Shown here: in pieces, positions 1 to 8,540 of the stretch
How the letters are laid out: each line of letters starts with the position of its first letter
How positions within the stretch are numbered: position 1 is the first letter of the stretch
From: Armatimonadota bacterium
GTDB lineage: Bacteria > Armatimonadota > Fimbriimonadia > Fimbriimonadales > Fimbriimonadaceae
Assembly: GCA_029781035.1 (NCBI GenBank)
Contig: JAKOXK010000096.1
Coordinates: 47,880 to 111,879 of the forward strand
Direction: 5' to 3'
DNA length: 64,000 nt
Program-made: the position numbers and the translations under genes
Notes under the pieces: model-generated
Seen by the model: only the letters and a program-made list of their open reading frames with translations
Told to the model about the DNA's origin: nothing
The model's database searches: none

Positions 1-1
1 G

Positions 2-559
2 GACATCGACGATCTCGTCGGTGTCGTTTATTGGCAGGACATCCTCCGGTCGTGGGACAAGCCTGGCTTCCAATTGGAAACCGTCATCCGACCTGCAGTG
101 TCTGTCCCCGAAAACCTGACGCTGGACCGAGTCATCCAACGGATGCGGGAAGCAAAGACGCAGATCCTGATCGTGCGCGACGAGTATGGAGGCACCGCTG
201 GACTCCTGACCCTCGAGGACGTGGTAGAAGAGGTCTTCGGCGAACTGGAAGATTCACTCGAGAGCGAGCGTCCGCCGATCGAACGGGCGAGTCCCCTCCG
301 GGTCACGGCACGGGCTGACGTCCGCTATGACGAGCTGATTGAGTTCCTTGAGATCGAACCTCAGGAAGAGGGTTACACGACTGAAACCCTCGCCGAGATT
401 CTGATCAATTCACTGGGCCGGGTTCCCAAGATGGGAGACGCCATCGAGATCCCGATCGGCACACTTAGGGTCGAGAACATGGCTCGTCGTCGTATCACCC
501 GGATCGTCGTCCTGCTGAAACCGAAGGCCTCCGAGCCCTTGCAGGATCGGAGTGGCTGA
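2..559 (+). CDS. CorC/HlyC-type CBS-domain protein, C-terminal part (5' end outside window)
   Basis: The frame is open from the first bases of the window, so the gene starts upstream and only its last 185 codons are present. The fragment holds the end of a first CBS domain (GVVYWQDILR), a full second CBS domain with the family signature ILIVRDEYGGTAGLLTLED, then a C-terminal CorC/transporter-associated domain of about 80 residues. Proteins of this CNNM/CorC/HlyC family normally carry an N-terminal DUF21 membrane domain and are linked to Mg2+/Co2+ export or acid and haemolysin phenotypes. Whether DUF21 is present here cannot be seen. coaD follows 60 bases downstream on the same strand. Confidence 0.88.
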   Translation, partial: DIDDLVGVVYWQDILRSWDKPGFQLETVIRPAVSVPENLTLDRVIQRMREAKTQILIVRDEYGGTAGLLTLEDVVEEVFGELEDSLESERPPIERASPLRVTARADVRYDELIEFLEIEPQEEGYTTETLAEILINSLGRVPKMGDAIEIPIGTLRVENMARRRITRIVVLLKPKASEPLQDRSG

Positions 560-619
560 GGCCGGCCGGAACCATCGCGAGTCCGAGAACCTCTCCTAAG
601 GCTAAACTGCGTTGACTCG

Positions 620-1096
620 ATGCGAACGGCGATCTATCCGGGCTCGTTTGACCCGCCGACTTACGGGCACCTTGACATCATTGAACGGGCGGCCGGTCAG
701 TTTGAACGGTTGGTCGTCGCGATCGGCGTCAACACGTCTAAGAACCCCTTTCTGCCAGTGGAAGACCGGTGCAGTCTTCTGACCGAGTGCACGGGCCATC
801 TCGCCAATGTCGAGGTCATGACCTTTCACGGACTGCTGGTCGACTTTGCCCGGAGCCTCGACTGCCGTGTCCTCGTTCGTGGCCTGCGGGCGGTCAGCGA
901 TTTTGAGTACGAGTTCCGTGTGACGATGGCGAACCGCCGGATGGCTCCCGACATTGAAACGCTGTTCCTGATCACGAGGGACGAGTACTCCTTCTTGGCG
1001 AGTTCGGTCGTGCGTGAGGTTTCCCGGCTTGGGGGCGACCCATCACCGTTTGTTCCGCCATCGGTTGCCCAGAAGATAGCTGAGCGACTCAAATAA
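620..1096 (+). CDS. coaD: Phosphopantetheine adenylyltransferase
   Basis: This 158-residue protein has the usual length for CoaD, which transfers AMP from ATP to 4'-phosphopantetheine in the penultimate step of coenzyme A synthesis (cytosol). The nucleotidyltransferase loop GSFDPPTYGH lies at residues 8-17 (T/HxGH motif). RGLR is at 87-90, followed by the SDFEYE substrate loop, and SSVVREV, the ISSTxxR-like motif, is at 128-134. The ATG is preceded by little Shine-Dalgarno signal. The next gene converges from the other strand with only four bases between the stops. Confidence 0.96.
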   Translation: MRTAIYPGSFDPPTYGHLDIIERAAGQFERLVVAIGVNTSKNPFLPVEDRCSLLTECTGHLANVEVMTFHGLLVDFARSLDCRVLVRGLRAVSDFEYEFRVTMANRRMAPDIETLFLITRDEYSFLASSVVREVSRLGGDPSPFVPPSVAQKIAERLK

Positions 1097-1100
1097 GAGG

Positions 1101-1625
1101 TCAGGCTTGGCTGTCGAGGGACGAACCGACGATCGGAGTATGGTCCGCCATCGCTCGGAGCCGCAAAGCGTCGAGGACTTCAACAGCGCGACTGACTTGC
1201 TCCTCTGTCGCGACAGGCGTTGACTGGAAAGCTTCCACCACCTCGATGGCAAGACCGGAAGTCCGTAGTCTCAGGGCAAGAGCCTGTTGCCCTGAGCCGG
1301 TCTTGTAAGCTTCCAAGGCCCTCGAGGTTGGCCCAGACGCAACGGGTCGGTTCGAACTCATTTCCTCGACCATCTTGGCCGCCGTCTTCATCAGACGGTC
1401 GTTCGCGATGGCAGGCTGGGAGCCCGACGAATTCCTCTTAAGTCCACTCACCACGTTGTCGATCAAGTCCGCTAGCCGATAGAGGGGTTCGACTTGGCTC
1501 ACTGGAGTGGCTTGTGCCATGGGCGAACTGGAAGAAGCGCCCCCCTGGGACTGTGCTCCAGTGGCTGGCACGCCGAGGGGGGTCGCAGGGCTTGTTTGCG
1601 GTTTGATAGCGTCGATACGGGCCAA
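1101..1625 (-). CDS. Uncharacterised protein with low-complexity N-terminus
   Basis: I do not recognise a family. The 174-residue product begins at a TTG codon. Residues 1-45 are rich in Ser, Ala, Pro, Gln and Thr and are probably disordered. The remainder looks alpha-helical, with segments YRLADLIDNVVSG and AIEVVEAFQS that could form a small helical bundle. There is no signal peptide, membrane segment or cysteine. It lies alone between coaD (convergent) and pheA (same strand, about 100 bases upstream). Upstream of the TTG the minus strand carries a TAGGGT box. The reading frame is plausible, but the start and the function are uncertain. Confidence 0.6.
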   Translation of the reverse strand: MARIDAIKPQTSPATPLGVPATGAQSQGGASSSSPMAQATPVSQVEPLYRLADLIDNVVSGLKRNSSGSQPAIANDRLMKTAAKMVEEMSSNRPVASGPTSRALEAYKTGSGQQALALRLRTSGLAIEVVEAFQSTPVATEEQVSRAVEVLDALRLRAMADHTPIVGSSLDSQA

Positions 1626-1725
1626 TTGAGGCTAACCCTACTTTAGTAACGGCAAATGACTGAACTTCCGCACTCGCAAAAGCAAGGGATGAATACGCAA
1701 ACCTGAACAATTCGGGGATATGCTG

Positions 1726-2823
1726 TTACTTGAGGCTAGGGTCGTTGCTCGGGTAACTCCCCAAAATGGTCGTTTCGAGGGCGAATCCTCGGATCGCATC
1801 GATGGCTTGGCCGACGTTCGCGTCGGTCCGGTGGCCGGCACAGTCCACGTAGAAGAGATACTCGAACGAAGCTCGCTGCGCAGGCCTCGACTCGATCATG
1901 AGGAGGTTGACTTGGTTCTCGTAGAAGGCGCCAAGCACCCGGTATAGCTCGCCGGGCCTGTTCCTCAGATTGAACATGAGGGTCGTTTTGTCGGATCCGG
2001 TCCTCGCTGGTTCGTTGAACCCGAGGACGACAAAGCGGGTGCGATTCCCAGGGTCGTCTTCCAGGTGGTCGGCCAGAGGGGTCATTCCCATGAGTTCGAC
2101 TGTCATTGTGTTGACGATCGCAGCCCCCTTCTTGTCAGCCAAAGCCATCTCCGCAGCCCTGACGGTGGGGGCCACGCTGACCACCTCTGCTGTTGGCAAG
2201 TTGGCCCGCAGCCAGTCCTTGCACTGTGCTGCCGGCTGAGGGCCAGCGTACACCCTGTCGATCTGGTCGAGTCCTGCTCCGCCCGAGGCGAGACAGTGGT
2301 GGACGGTCAGGAACGTCTCGTCGCAGATCTTGATGTTCGTCTGGGGAAACATGTCCAGCGTTTCAGGAACCACGCCTGCCGAGGAATTCTCGATCGGAAC
2401 AATGCCGTAGTCGGACCTGCCCTGATCCACAGCCCTGAAAACTTCGTGGATGGACTCCGCAGGACTGAGCTGCGTCGACCGGCCGAACGTCTGGACTGCC
2501 GCGATATGGGAGAAAGTCCCAGGGGGGCCCCAGTAGGACACGGTCATCGGTTTCTCGGCCGCCCGGGCGGCACTGATGACTTCTCGGAAGATCGCCTTGA
2601 CATGCTCTGGCCTAAGAGGGCCGGAATCGAGACCTGCCAACCTTTGGAATATTTGGTGTTCCCTCTCGGGAGTGAAGAAAGGTTTGTTCTGGTCGCCCTT
2701 CAGCGATCCGATGTCGCGCGCGAGTTGAGCCCGCTTGACAAGGAGGCGGACGAGTTCGGTGTCCAGTTCATCGATCAGCTGGCGCACCTGCTCGACCGAA
2801 CGATCTTTCCGAGGGCCTTCCAC
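1726..2823 (-). CDS. pheA: Chorismate mutase / prephenate dehydratase (P-protein)
   Basis: This bifunctional enzyme converts chorismate to prephenate and on to phenylpyruvate for phenylalanine synthesis. The N-terminal AroQ-type mutase helix (RQLIDELDTELVRLLVKRA) is followed by the dehydratase domain, starting YWGPPGTFSHIAA and including GIVPIENSSAGVV. A C-terminal ACT domain carries the ESRP motif expected for phenylalanine feedback inhibition. I place the start at GTG 2823 because the minus strand shows CATAAT exactly six bases before it, the leaderless pattern seen at other genes here. A TTG at 2838 in the same frame is the alternative. It is divergent from cdaA. Confidence 0.93.
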   Translation of the reverse strand: MEGPRKDRSVEQVRQLIDELDTELVRLLVKRAQLARDIGSLKGDQNKPFFTPEREHQIFQRLAGLDSGPLRPEHVKAIFREVISAARAAEKPMTVSYWGPPGTFSHIAAVQTFGRSTQLSPAESIHEVFRAVDQGRSDYGIVPIENSSAGVVPETLDMFPQTNIKICDETFLTVHHCLASGGAGLDQIDRVYAGPQPAAQCKDWLRANLPTAEVVSVAPTVRAAEMALADKKGAAIVNTMTVELMGMTPLADHLEDDPGNRTRFVVLGFNEPARTGSDKTTLMFNLRNRPGELYRVLGAFYENQVNLLMIESRPAQRASFEYLFYVDCAGHRTDANVGQAIDAIRGFALETTILGSYPSNDPSLK

Positions 2824-2835
2824 AGAAAGATTATG
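2824..2835 (-). promoter_or_regulatory. -10-like box directly upstream of pheA GTG
   Basis: On the minus strand CATAAT (2835-2830) is followed by six bases and then GTG at 2823. No Shine-Dalgarno sequence fits in that space, so transcription would start at or next to the start codon. It matches the TANNNT-N6-start arrangement at several other genes in this window. No convincing -35 element is visible. Confidence 0.4.
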
Positions 2836-2868
2836 CAAGCTTGAGACGGGTTAGAATAGAGCGAGCAG

Positions 2869-3711
2869 TTGAACGATTCTGCCCAGCGATTGAGTGACCT
2901 GTTGGTGCCTGGCCGACAGGCTTTAGTGACGGTCATCGACATCCTGTTGGTGACCTACCTCATATTCAGACTGTTGAAGCTGATCCGCGGTACCCGCGCT
3001 TGGCGGGTTGTTGGTGGCGTCACGGTCCTGATCGCTGCGTTCATCTTGAGCGATTTCTTTGGACTTCGGACTCTTCACTGGATCCTGCAGGAAGCGACGA
3101 CTCTAGCCCCCGTCGCATTGGCCATTTTGTTCCTGCCGGAACTCAGGCAAGCGATGGAGGGGTTTGCCCGTCTCGGGTTGTGGCCAGACCGGTTCATGAC
3201 GGAGAAGGACGCATTAGGCGGAGACGCCCTGGAGGAGATCGTGGCGGCGTCGGCCGAGATGGCCGAGCTCAGGACGGGTGCCCTGATCGTGATCGAGCGC
3301 GTCAGTCAGCTCGACGACATTGTTGAAAATGGGATTCCTGTGCACGCACAAGTGACGGCGGCCCTGCTGTGCGCAATCTTTAACGATGGGAGCCCCTTGC
3401 ACGATGGGGCGGTCATTATCCGGCGCGGCCAGATCCTCGCTGCGGCCTGTCGGCTGCCTTTGAGTGACAATCGAGAGATCGATTCGCACTTCCACATGCG
3501 GCACCGAGCCGGCATCGGCGTGTCCGAGCAGTCGGACTGTGTCGCCTTGGTCGTCAGCGAGGAGCGGGGGCAGCTTTCAGCCGCCATCGAAGGAAAGGTG
3601 ACGAAGCTGTCGGGAGTCAAGGAGCTGCGAGAGTTCCTCTCCAGGGAACTCCGTGGGGGGCTCAGCCAGAAGAGTAGAAGACGGCGTAAAACAGTGGAGC
3701 CTCTGCCATGA
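2869..3711 (+). CDS. cdaA: Diadenylate cyclase CdaA (DacA)
   Basis: CdaA makes cyclic di-AMP from two ATP at the inner membrane. Three hydrophobic segments occupy roughly residues 18-35, 47-65 and 78-92, as in CdaA. The DAC catalytic domain follows with DGA at 179-181 and RHR at 211-213, both intact, so the enzyme should be active. The 280-residue length is normal for CdaA. The start is TTG at 2869 with a GAGCGAG-like ribosome site just upstream. The stop overlaps the cdaR start by four bases (ATGA), the usual cdaA-cdaR coupling. It is divergent from pheA across a gap of about 45 bases. Confidence 0.95.
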   Translation: MNDSAQRLSDLLVPGRQALVTVIDILLVTYLIFRLLKLIRGTRAWRVVGGVTVLIAAFILSDFFGLRTLHWILQEATTLAPVALAILFLPELRQAMEGFARLGLWPDRFMTEKDALGGDALEEIVAASAEMAELRTGALIVIERVSQLDDIVENGIPVHAQVTAALLCAIFNDGSPLHDGAVIIRRGQILAAACRLPLSDNREIDSHFHMRHRAGIGVSEQSDCVALVVSEERGQLSAAIEGKVTKLSGVKELREFLSRELRGGLSQKSRRRRKTVEPLP

Positions 3712-4646
3712 CACGTGAAAACCTGTTGATGCTTGGCGCCTCGTTCCTGATCTCTGTGGGCTTGTGGCTCACCGTAACGCCGTCCGTTTCCGAGAACAAG
3801 GAGCGTGAGATCGATGTTCGACTGGAGATCAAGGGCCTTCCCGACACGTTGACCGTCGTCGGTGAGCCGTTGAGCGTGGGTGTTGTGGCCACGGGATCAC
3901 TCGAACACCTCGACCAGCTGGACAAATCGTCGGTCGTCGCAAACGTGGACCTGTCGAACGCCAAAACGGGAACTCGGAGATACCTCGTGAACGTGCCGGA
4001 CTCGCCCCGGTCGCGGCTGACATTCCGACCGCGGTACAAGTACGTCCTGTTGGACGTCGAGAAGCTCGCGACGTTACAACAACCGGTCAAGGTCGAGCCG
4101 ACTGGGGTCATCCCGCACGATTTCGTCTTCGACGGAGCCTCTACCCAACCTGAAAAGGTCACGATCACGGGCCCGGCGACGATATTGCCAAGTGTCCACT
4201 TGGCGCGCGTCGTGTTGGACCTGGGCCAAGTGCGACCGGGAACGTCGTTCCTGTTGCCGATCGAAGTGCTGGACGAGTCCAACCGGCCCGTCCAATACAT
4301 CCACCTTCAACCGTCCGAAGTGACCGTGACGGCGGCAGTGTCCGCAGCACCAGCATCGAGAAGGTATCCGGTCAATCCGAACTGGACGGGTTCGCCTGCG
4401 TTTGGCTATAAGGTCACGTCGTTCTTGCTCAATCCGCCCCAGATCAGTGTACGGGGCGACAGTGCCACCTTGTCCCGGTTGACAGCCCTTGACACGGAGC
4501 CCATTTCCCTCGAAGGCCTCAAGAGCGACACCGAATTCGACGTCAAAGTCAATCTGCCCCTTGGTGTCCAGTCCACCGACACAGCTCAGGTGCACGTCGT
4601 CGTCAAGGTCTCGCCGCAGAGCACAGGGGAGCGCAGGGGACGTTGA
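3708..4646 (+). CDS. cdaR: YbbR-domain protein CdaR, regulator of diadenylate cyclase
   Basis: The 312-residue protein has one N-terminal membrane anchor (NLLMLGASFLISVGLWLTV) followed by repeated YbbR-like beta domains that would lie outside the membrane, for example around KGLPDTLTVVGEP and VTITGPATILPSV. In Firmicutes CdaR binds CdaA and tunes c-di-AMP synthesis, and the overlapping gene order here supports the same role. glmM, which often follows, is absent; the next gene is a GNAT acetyltransferase. No catalytic residues are expected. Confidence 0.88.
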   Translation: MTRENLLMLGASFLISVGLWLTVTPSVSENKEREIDVRLEIKGLPDTLTVVGEPLSVGVVATGSLEHLDQLDKSSVVANVDLSNAKTGTRRYLVNVPDSPRSRLTFRPRYKYVLLDVEKLATLQQPVKVEPTGVIPHDFVFDGASTQPEKVTITGPATILPSVHLARVVLDLGQVRPGTSFLLPIEVLDESNRPVQYIHLQPSEVTVTAAVSAAPASRRYPVNPNWTGSPAFGYKVTSFLLNPPQISVRGDSATLSRLTALDTEPISLEGLKSDTEFDVKVNLPLGVQSTDTAQVHVVVKVSPQSTGERRGR

Positions 4647-5416
4647 TCGAGGTCCGACGTATTCGCGACTGTGAGTCGGGGACGTTTCTCGAGCTCCTGT
4701 GCGGGGTTTTCCACCTGGACCAGGCAAGAGCCAAGCCTGTGTTCTACGACCCGGTGCTTTACGATCTGAACCGGAAGTGGGCACTGTTCAACGGCGGCGA
4801 GATGTGCTCGATCCTGACTACCACGGGCCTTCGCTTCGGCTGGGGCGCCTGTATCGGAATCGCGGGGGTCGCGACTCGGCCGTCCTTTGAGAGGCGCGGT
4901 TATGCGCAACGGCTCTTAGAAACAGTCCTCGAGGCGGCGGAAGCTGACGGCGAGGGCCCCGCCATGCTGTTCGCGCACAAGCAGACGCTGTACAAGCGCG
5001 TCGGTTTCAGTCTCGTCGACGAGGTTGTTCGCGGTGCGATCATCACGACCCGCGAACACGGAGAGCAACGGACACTGCTCGACAGCGAGATCCAGCACCA
5101 CTATCGGCGATGGTCTTCACAGACGCCGGACCGGCTCGTAAGAACCCCAGACCGGTGGCGCTATTGGGGCCTCGCGTGCAGGGTGTGCGAGCCTTTCCTG
5201 GACGGGTATGTCTGCATGGAGCCGGGACTCATTCGAGAAGCGGTCGTGTTCTCGCAGGCCGACAAGTGGCCGGTTCCTCTTGGAACCGAATGGTATGGTC
5301 TCCGTAGTGTATCCGAAGCTTGTCTCGTTCCCGTGAAGCGGCCTAAGGTCGAACTGCTGTTCATGACGAGGGGAATACCAGGCGTGCCCCAGATGTTCAT
5401 GACCGATCAGTTCTGA
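4643..5416 (+). CDS. GNAT-family N-acetyltransferase
   Basis: This 257-residue protein overlaps the end of cdaR through TTGA, so TTG at 4643 is its start and translation is probably coupled. The acetyl-CoA binding region is recognisable around residues 70-95: IAGVATRPSFERRGYAQRLL contains the V-x-P and R-R-G-Y-A motif A. A second landmark is the YKRVGF segment near residue 120, common in GNAT proteins related to the Eis/YpeA-like group. The C-terminal half resembles the extra domain of larger GNATs but I cannot assign it. The substrate is unknown. Its place in the c-di-AMP operon may be incidental. Confidence 0.82.
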   Translation: MIEVRRIRDCESGTFLELLCGVFHLDQARAKPVFYDPVLYDLNRKWALFNGGEMCSILTTTGLRFGWGACIGIAGVATRPSFERRGYAQRLLETVLEAAEADGEGPAMLFAHKQTLYKRVGFSLVDEVVRGAIITTREHGEQRTLLDSEIQHHYRRWSSQTPDRLVRTPDRWRYWGLACRVCEPFLDGYVCMEPGLIREAVVFSQADKWPVPLGTEWYGLRSVSEACLVPVKRPKVELLFMTRGIPGVPQMFMTDQF

Positions 5417-5476
5417 GTCATCCTGGTGCTTTTGAACCAGGGGGGTATCCTCTTTGTCCCGAGGAACCACACGGCC

Positions 5477-6640
5477 ATGATCAGAATCCACACTTCCGAG
5501 AGCGTCAGCGAGGGCCATCCCGACAAGGTTTCGGACCAGATCTCCGACGCTTTGCTCGACGCGTTTCTTGACGAGGACAAGCGGCTGAGCGTGCCAGCGG
5601 ACAAGCACTGTCGGGTGGCGATCGAGACGATGCTTGCCCACGGAGTGGCCGTCGTTTCGGGAGAAGTCACAAGCGAAGGCTACGTCAATGTTCAGGAAGT
5701 GGTTCGGAACACGATCACGTCGATCGGCTATACGGACACGGAAGTCGGGTTCGATGGCGAGAACTGTGGCGTCCTCGTGGCCATCCAGCCCCAGTCGCAC
5801 GACATCAAGATCGGGGTAGACACGGGGGGTGCGGGCGACCAAGGGATGATGTACGGCTATGCGAGCGACGAGACTCCGGAGTTAATGCCTCTGCCCATCA
5901 GCATCTCCCACGCCTTGATGCGACGGTCGAAAGCCGTCCGTCTCGGCACCAACAATCCGGGGTTCCGCCCCGACGCCAAAGCTCAAGTCTCGGTCGCCTA
6001 TGAGGACGGCGTACCCAAGTACATCGATACGATCGTGGTCAGTCAGCAACACGACGAACGAATTGAGAAGGACATGGCCGGTCTGATCGAGGAGCATCTG
6101 GTCAAACCTGTCCTCGCCGGTTACCAGCAATTCATCAGCCGACCGATCACATACCACTTCAACCCCACCGGTCGCTTTGTCAAGGGCGGCCCTGCTGGAG
6201 ACACGGGACTGACGGGTCGCAAGATCATCGTGGACACTTACGGCGGCATGTGCCCGCACGGTGGCGGAGCGTTCAGCGGCAAGGATCCGACTAAGGTCGA
6301 CCGCTCGGCAGCTTACATGGCTCGGCACGTGGCTAAGAACGTGGTCGCGGCCCAACTCGCGAGCCGCTGCCAAGTGGCACTAGCGTATGCGATCGGGGTC
6401 GCCAAACCTGTCGCGGTCAATGTCGAGACCTTCGGTACCGAGCGGATCGCCGAAGAAGAGATCGCCAGGAGGATCATGGACGTTTTCGACATGTCGCCTC
6501 GAGGGATCATCGCGCACCTTGGACTTCGGGACATGAGGTACCGCGAAACGGCTCGGAACGGGCACTTCGGCAATTCGGCTTTTCCGTGGGAGCAGACGAA
6601 CCATGTGGCGAGTCTGCAGCAGGAGATGGCGCGCGTCTGA
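5477..6640 (+). CDS. metK: S-adenosylmethionine synthetase
   Basis: MetK joins ATP and methionine to make S-adenosylmethionine. The 387-residue product has every family landmark: GHPDKVSDQ near the N-terminus, GAGDQGMMYGYA (ATP loop), GRFVKGGPAGDTGLTGRKI, and the phosphate loop GGGAFSGKDPTKVDRSAAY. The frame is open farther upstream, but the conserved start M-I-R-I-H-T-S-E-S at 5477 and a GAGGA about 12 bases before it fix the beginning. A TATCCT box lies about 25 bases upstream. It converges on the next gene. Confidence 0.97.
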   Translation: MIRIHTSESVSEGHPDKVSDQISDALLDAFLDEDKRLSVPADKHCRVAIETMLAHGVAVVSGEVTSEGYVNVQEVVRNTITSIGYTDTEVGFDGENCGVLVAIQPQSHDIKIGVDTGGAGDQGMMYGYASDETPELMPLPISISHALMRRSKAVRLGTNNPGFRPDAKAQVSVAYEDGVPKYIDTIVVSQQHDERIEKDMAGLIEEHLVKPVLAGYQQFISRPITYHFNPTGRFVKGGPAGDTGLTGRKIIVDTYGGMCPHGGGAFSGKDPTKVDRSAAYMARHVAKNVVAAQLASRCQVALAYAIGVAKPVAVNVETFGTERIAEEEIARRIMDVFDMSPRGIIAHLGLRDMRYRETARNGHFGNSAFPWEQTNHVASLQQEMARV

Positions 6641-6641
6641 C

Positions 6642-6689
6642 GGCCGCACACGGCCTGAGCACGAGCCACACTGAAGTTGGGATCGTGCT
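6642..6689. terminator. Tandem hairpins between convergent metK and hydrolase genes
   Basis: Two inverted repeats fill the gap: GGCCG-CACA-CGGCC (6642-6655), and AGCACGA paired with TCGTGCT (6658-6664 with 6683-6689), the latter reaching into the stop of the opposing gene. There is no good T-run on either strand, so this is at best a weak bidirectional terminator. Confidence 0.3.
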
Positions 6690-7237
6690 TAGGTGCCTTT
6701 GACGAGGCTCAGCACTTCACGAAAGCGTGGGTGCGTGCTCGACGACATCCACTCATAGACCACAGACTCCGTGTGTGCAATCGCCGCTCCCTCGTCGGCC
6801 ATCCGGCGGAGTCCTCCCTCGTGAGCCAACTCCGTACGGGCGCTGACCGCGTCGGCGCACACGATGACGTCGAAGTCCTCGTCCAGGAGGTCGTGCGCTG
6901 TCTGATTGACGCAGATGTGAGTCTCGATCCCGACCAACACGGCTTGAGCCCGCTGGAGCATGTTGTAGGCCTGAACGAACTGCTTTTCGCGCCAGCAGGA
7001 GAACGACGATTTCGTAATCGGCTTGGTTTCCGACATGAGAGTGACGAGGTTCGGTTCGGTCGCACCGAGTTTGCCTGGCTCTTGCTCGGTCCACAGAATC
7101 GGCACATCCAGCACTTGGGCACACCTCACGATGAAACCGATCCTCTCGAACACCTGAGACTTGTTGACGACCAAGTTGAAGACACTTGGCTGAACGTCAA
7201 CAACCACGAGCACCGAGTCTTCAAGCCTGGCGAGCAT
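6689..7237 (-). CDS. Isochorismatase-like cysteine hydrolase
   Basis: The 182-residue protein belongs to the isochorismatase/nicotinamidase superfamily (alpha/beta fold). The catalytic Asp sits in VLVVVDVQPSVF near residue 14, and the nucleophile Cys in VLVGIETHICVNQTAHDLL near residue 108. The TEQEPGKLG segment in between also fits the YcaC-like group. The substrate cannot be predicted; nicotinamidase-specific metal-binding residues are not obvious. It lies on the minus strand after fahA with a gap of about 40 bases, so it may belong to that operon. Confidence 0.85.
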   Translation of the reverse strand: MLARLEDSVLVVVDVQPSVFNLVVNKSQVFERIGFIVRCAQVLDVPILWTEQEPGKLGATEPNLVTLMSETKPITKSSFSCWREKQFVQAYNMLQRAQAVLVGIETHICVNQTAHDLLDEDFDVIVCADAVSARTELAHEGGLRRMADEGAAIAHTESVVYEWMSSSTHPRFREVLSLVKGT

Positions 7238-7277
7238 GGTTCATTTTGGCCGCATCTCCTGCTAGTGCCAGGGCAAT

Positions 7278-8540
7278 TCAGGTTAGGGCGGGCTGCACCG
7301 TCCCCGTGCACGCACCAAAGCCAATGCGAAATCCATCGGACTGGGCATAGGCTTTCATCGTGACCATGTCGCCGTCTTCAAGAAACCGACGCGTCTCTCC
7401 CGTCTCGTCCAATGTGATCGGCTGCTGGCCCCGCCACGTGAGTTCCAACATGGATCCGTAGGTTCCCTCTTCGGGGCCGCTGATCGTGCCTGTGGCGTAG
7501 AGGTCACCGAACTCGACGGGCGTTCCATTCGACGTTTGGTGAGCCAGTTGTTGGGCGAGCGACCAATAGAGGTACTTCATGTTCGAGCGGGACAGTAACT
7601 GGGGCTTACTCATCTTGACGCTCTGGATCCAGACTTCGAGTTCAATGTCGAAGTGAGGGCTACCGTGGTTTCTGAGATAGGGCAAAGGGGGTGGCTCCTG
7701 GTCCATGCCTTTGATCCGGAACGGCTCGAGGGCGTCTAAAGTCACGATCCAGGGGGAAACGGTCGTTCCAAAGGACTTGGCCAGGAATGGTCCAAGCGGC
7801 TGGTATTCCCATCGCTGGACGTCGCGCGCTGACCAATCGTTGACGATGACGAGTCCGAGCATGTGGTCTTCCGCGGCCGTCGTCGTGATCCTCTTGCCTG
7901 GATCCTGTCCATGGGACACATAAAAGCCCATTTCCAGCTCAAAGTCCATCTCGAGAGTTGGGCCCCACGTCGGAGGCTCATCCCCGGCCGACTTGACCTG
8001 CCCCTTGGGCCGGACGACCCCTTCGCCGCTCGGATAGACCGAGGAGGCCCTTCCGTTGTAGCCGATCGGGATCCACCGGTAGTTGGGCAAAAGGGGCGGA
8101 TGGTCGGGACGGAACATCTTGCCCACGTTGCTGGCGTGGTGAATGCCGGAATAGAAGTCCACGAACGCCGGCGGCGGAATGGGAACTTGGAGGTTCGCCT
8201 TGTCGAGGGGGATGAAGGCGCGTTCACGGGCCTTCTTGTTGTCACGGAGGGCTCTGTTGGAATCGACAAGAAGGTCGAAGACGGCCTGCCGCAAGCGCGA
8301 AAGGCGTTCACCGGTCAGTTCAATGAAGCTGTCGAGAATCGGGTATTCCTCCTCGTCGATCAGACCGGCGGCCTGGAGTGCCTGGAGATCCAGGGCTTGA
8401 TCTCCGATCGCGACAACGACCGCTTCGTTCCTCCCCTTCGGTGCGGCAAGACCAAAGGGCAAGTTCTGGATGGGAAAGTCCGACATGGGGTCGACCGAGA
8501 TCCAGGACTTGGCGTCCGCGGGAACCACGAAGCGGTTCAC
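7278..8540 (-). CDS. fahA: Fumarylacetoacetase
   Basis: This enzyme hydrolyses fumarylacetoacetate to fumarate and acetoacetate, the last step of tyrosine and homogentisate breakdown. The 420-residue protein has the N-terminal FAH motif DFPIQNLPFG (21-30). The metal and catalytic region is VDFYSGIHHASNVG, with D128 and H134/H135; the acidic ligands follow in LEMDFELEMG (197-203) and in VNDWSARD near 235. It starts at GTG, overlapping the upstream gene by GTGA. No homogentisate dioxygenase gene is present in the window. Confidence 0.95.
   Translation of the reverse strand: MNRFVVPADAKSWISVDPMSDFPIQNLPFGLAAPKGRNEAVVVAIGDQALDLQALQAAGLIDEEEYPILDSFIELTGERLSRLRQAVFDLLVDSNRALRDNKKARERAFIPLDKANLQVPIPPPAFVDFYSGIHHASNVGKMFRPDHPPLLPNYRWIPIGYNGRASSVYPSGEGVVRPKGQVKSAGDEPPTWGPTLEMDFELEMGFYVSHGQDPGKRITTTAAEDHMLGLVIVNDWSARDVQRWEYQPLGPFLAKSFGTTVSPWIVTLDALEPFRIKGMDQEPPPLPYLRNHGSPHFDIELEVWIQSVKMSKPQLLSRSNMKYLYWSLAQQLAHQTSNGTPVEFGDLYATGTISGPEEGTYGSMLELTWRGQQPITLDETGETRRFLEDGDMVTMKAYAQSDGFRIGFGACTGTVQPALT

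Noticed and set aside
2065..2844. Long open frame antisense to pheA (259 codons)
   Set aside because: It lies wholly opposite a clear pheA gene and shows no domain or motif; in GC-rich DNA with this codon bias such shadows are expected.
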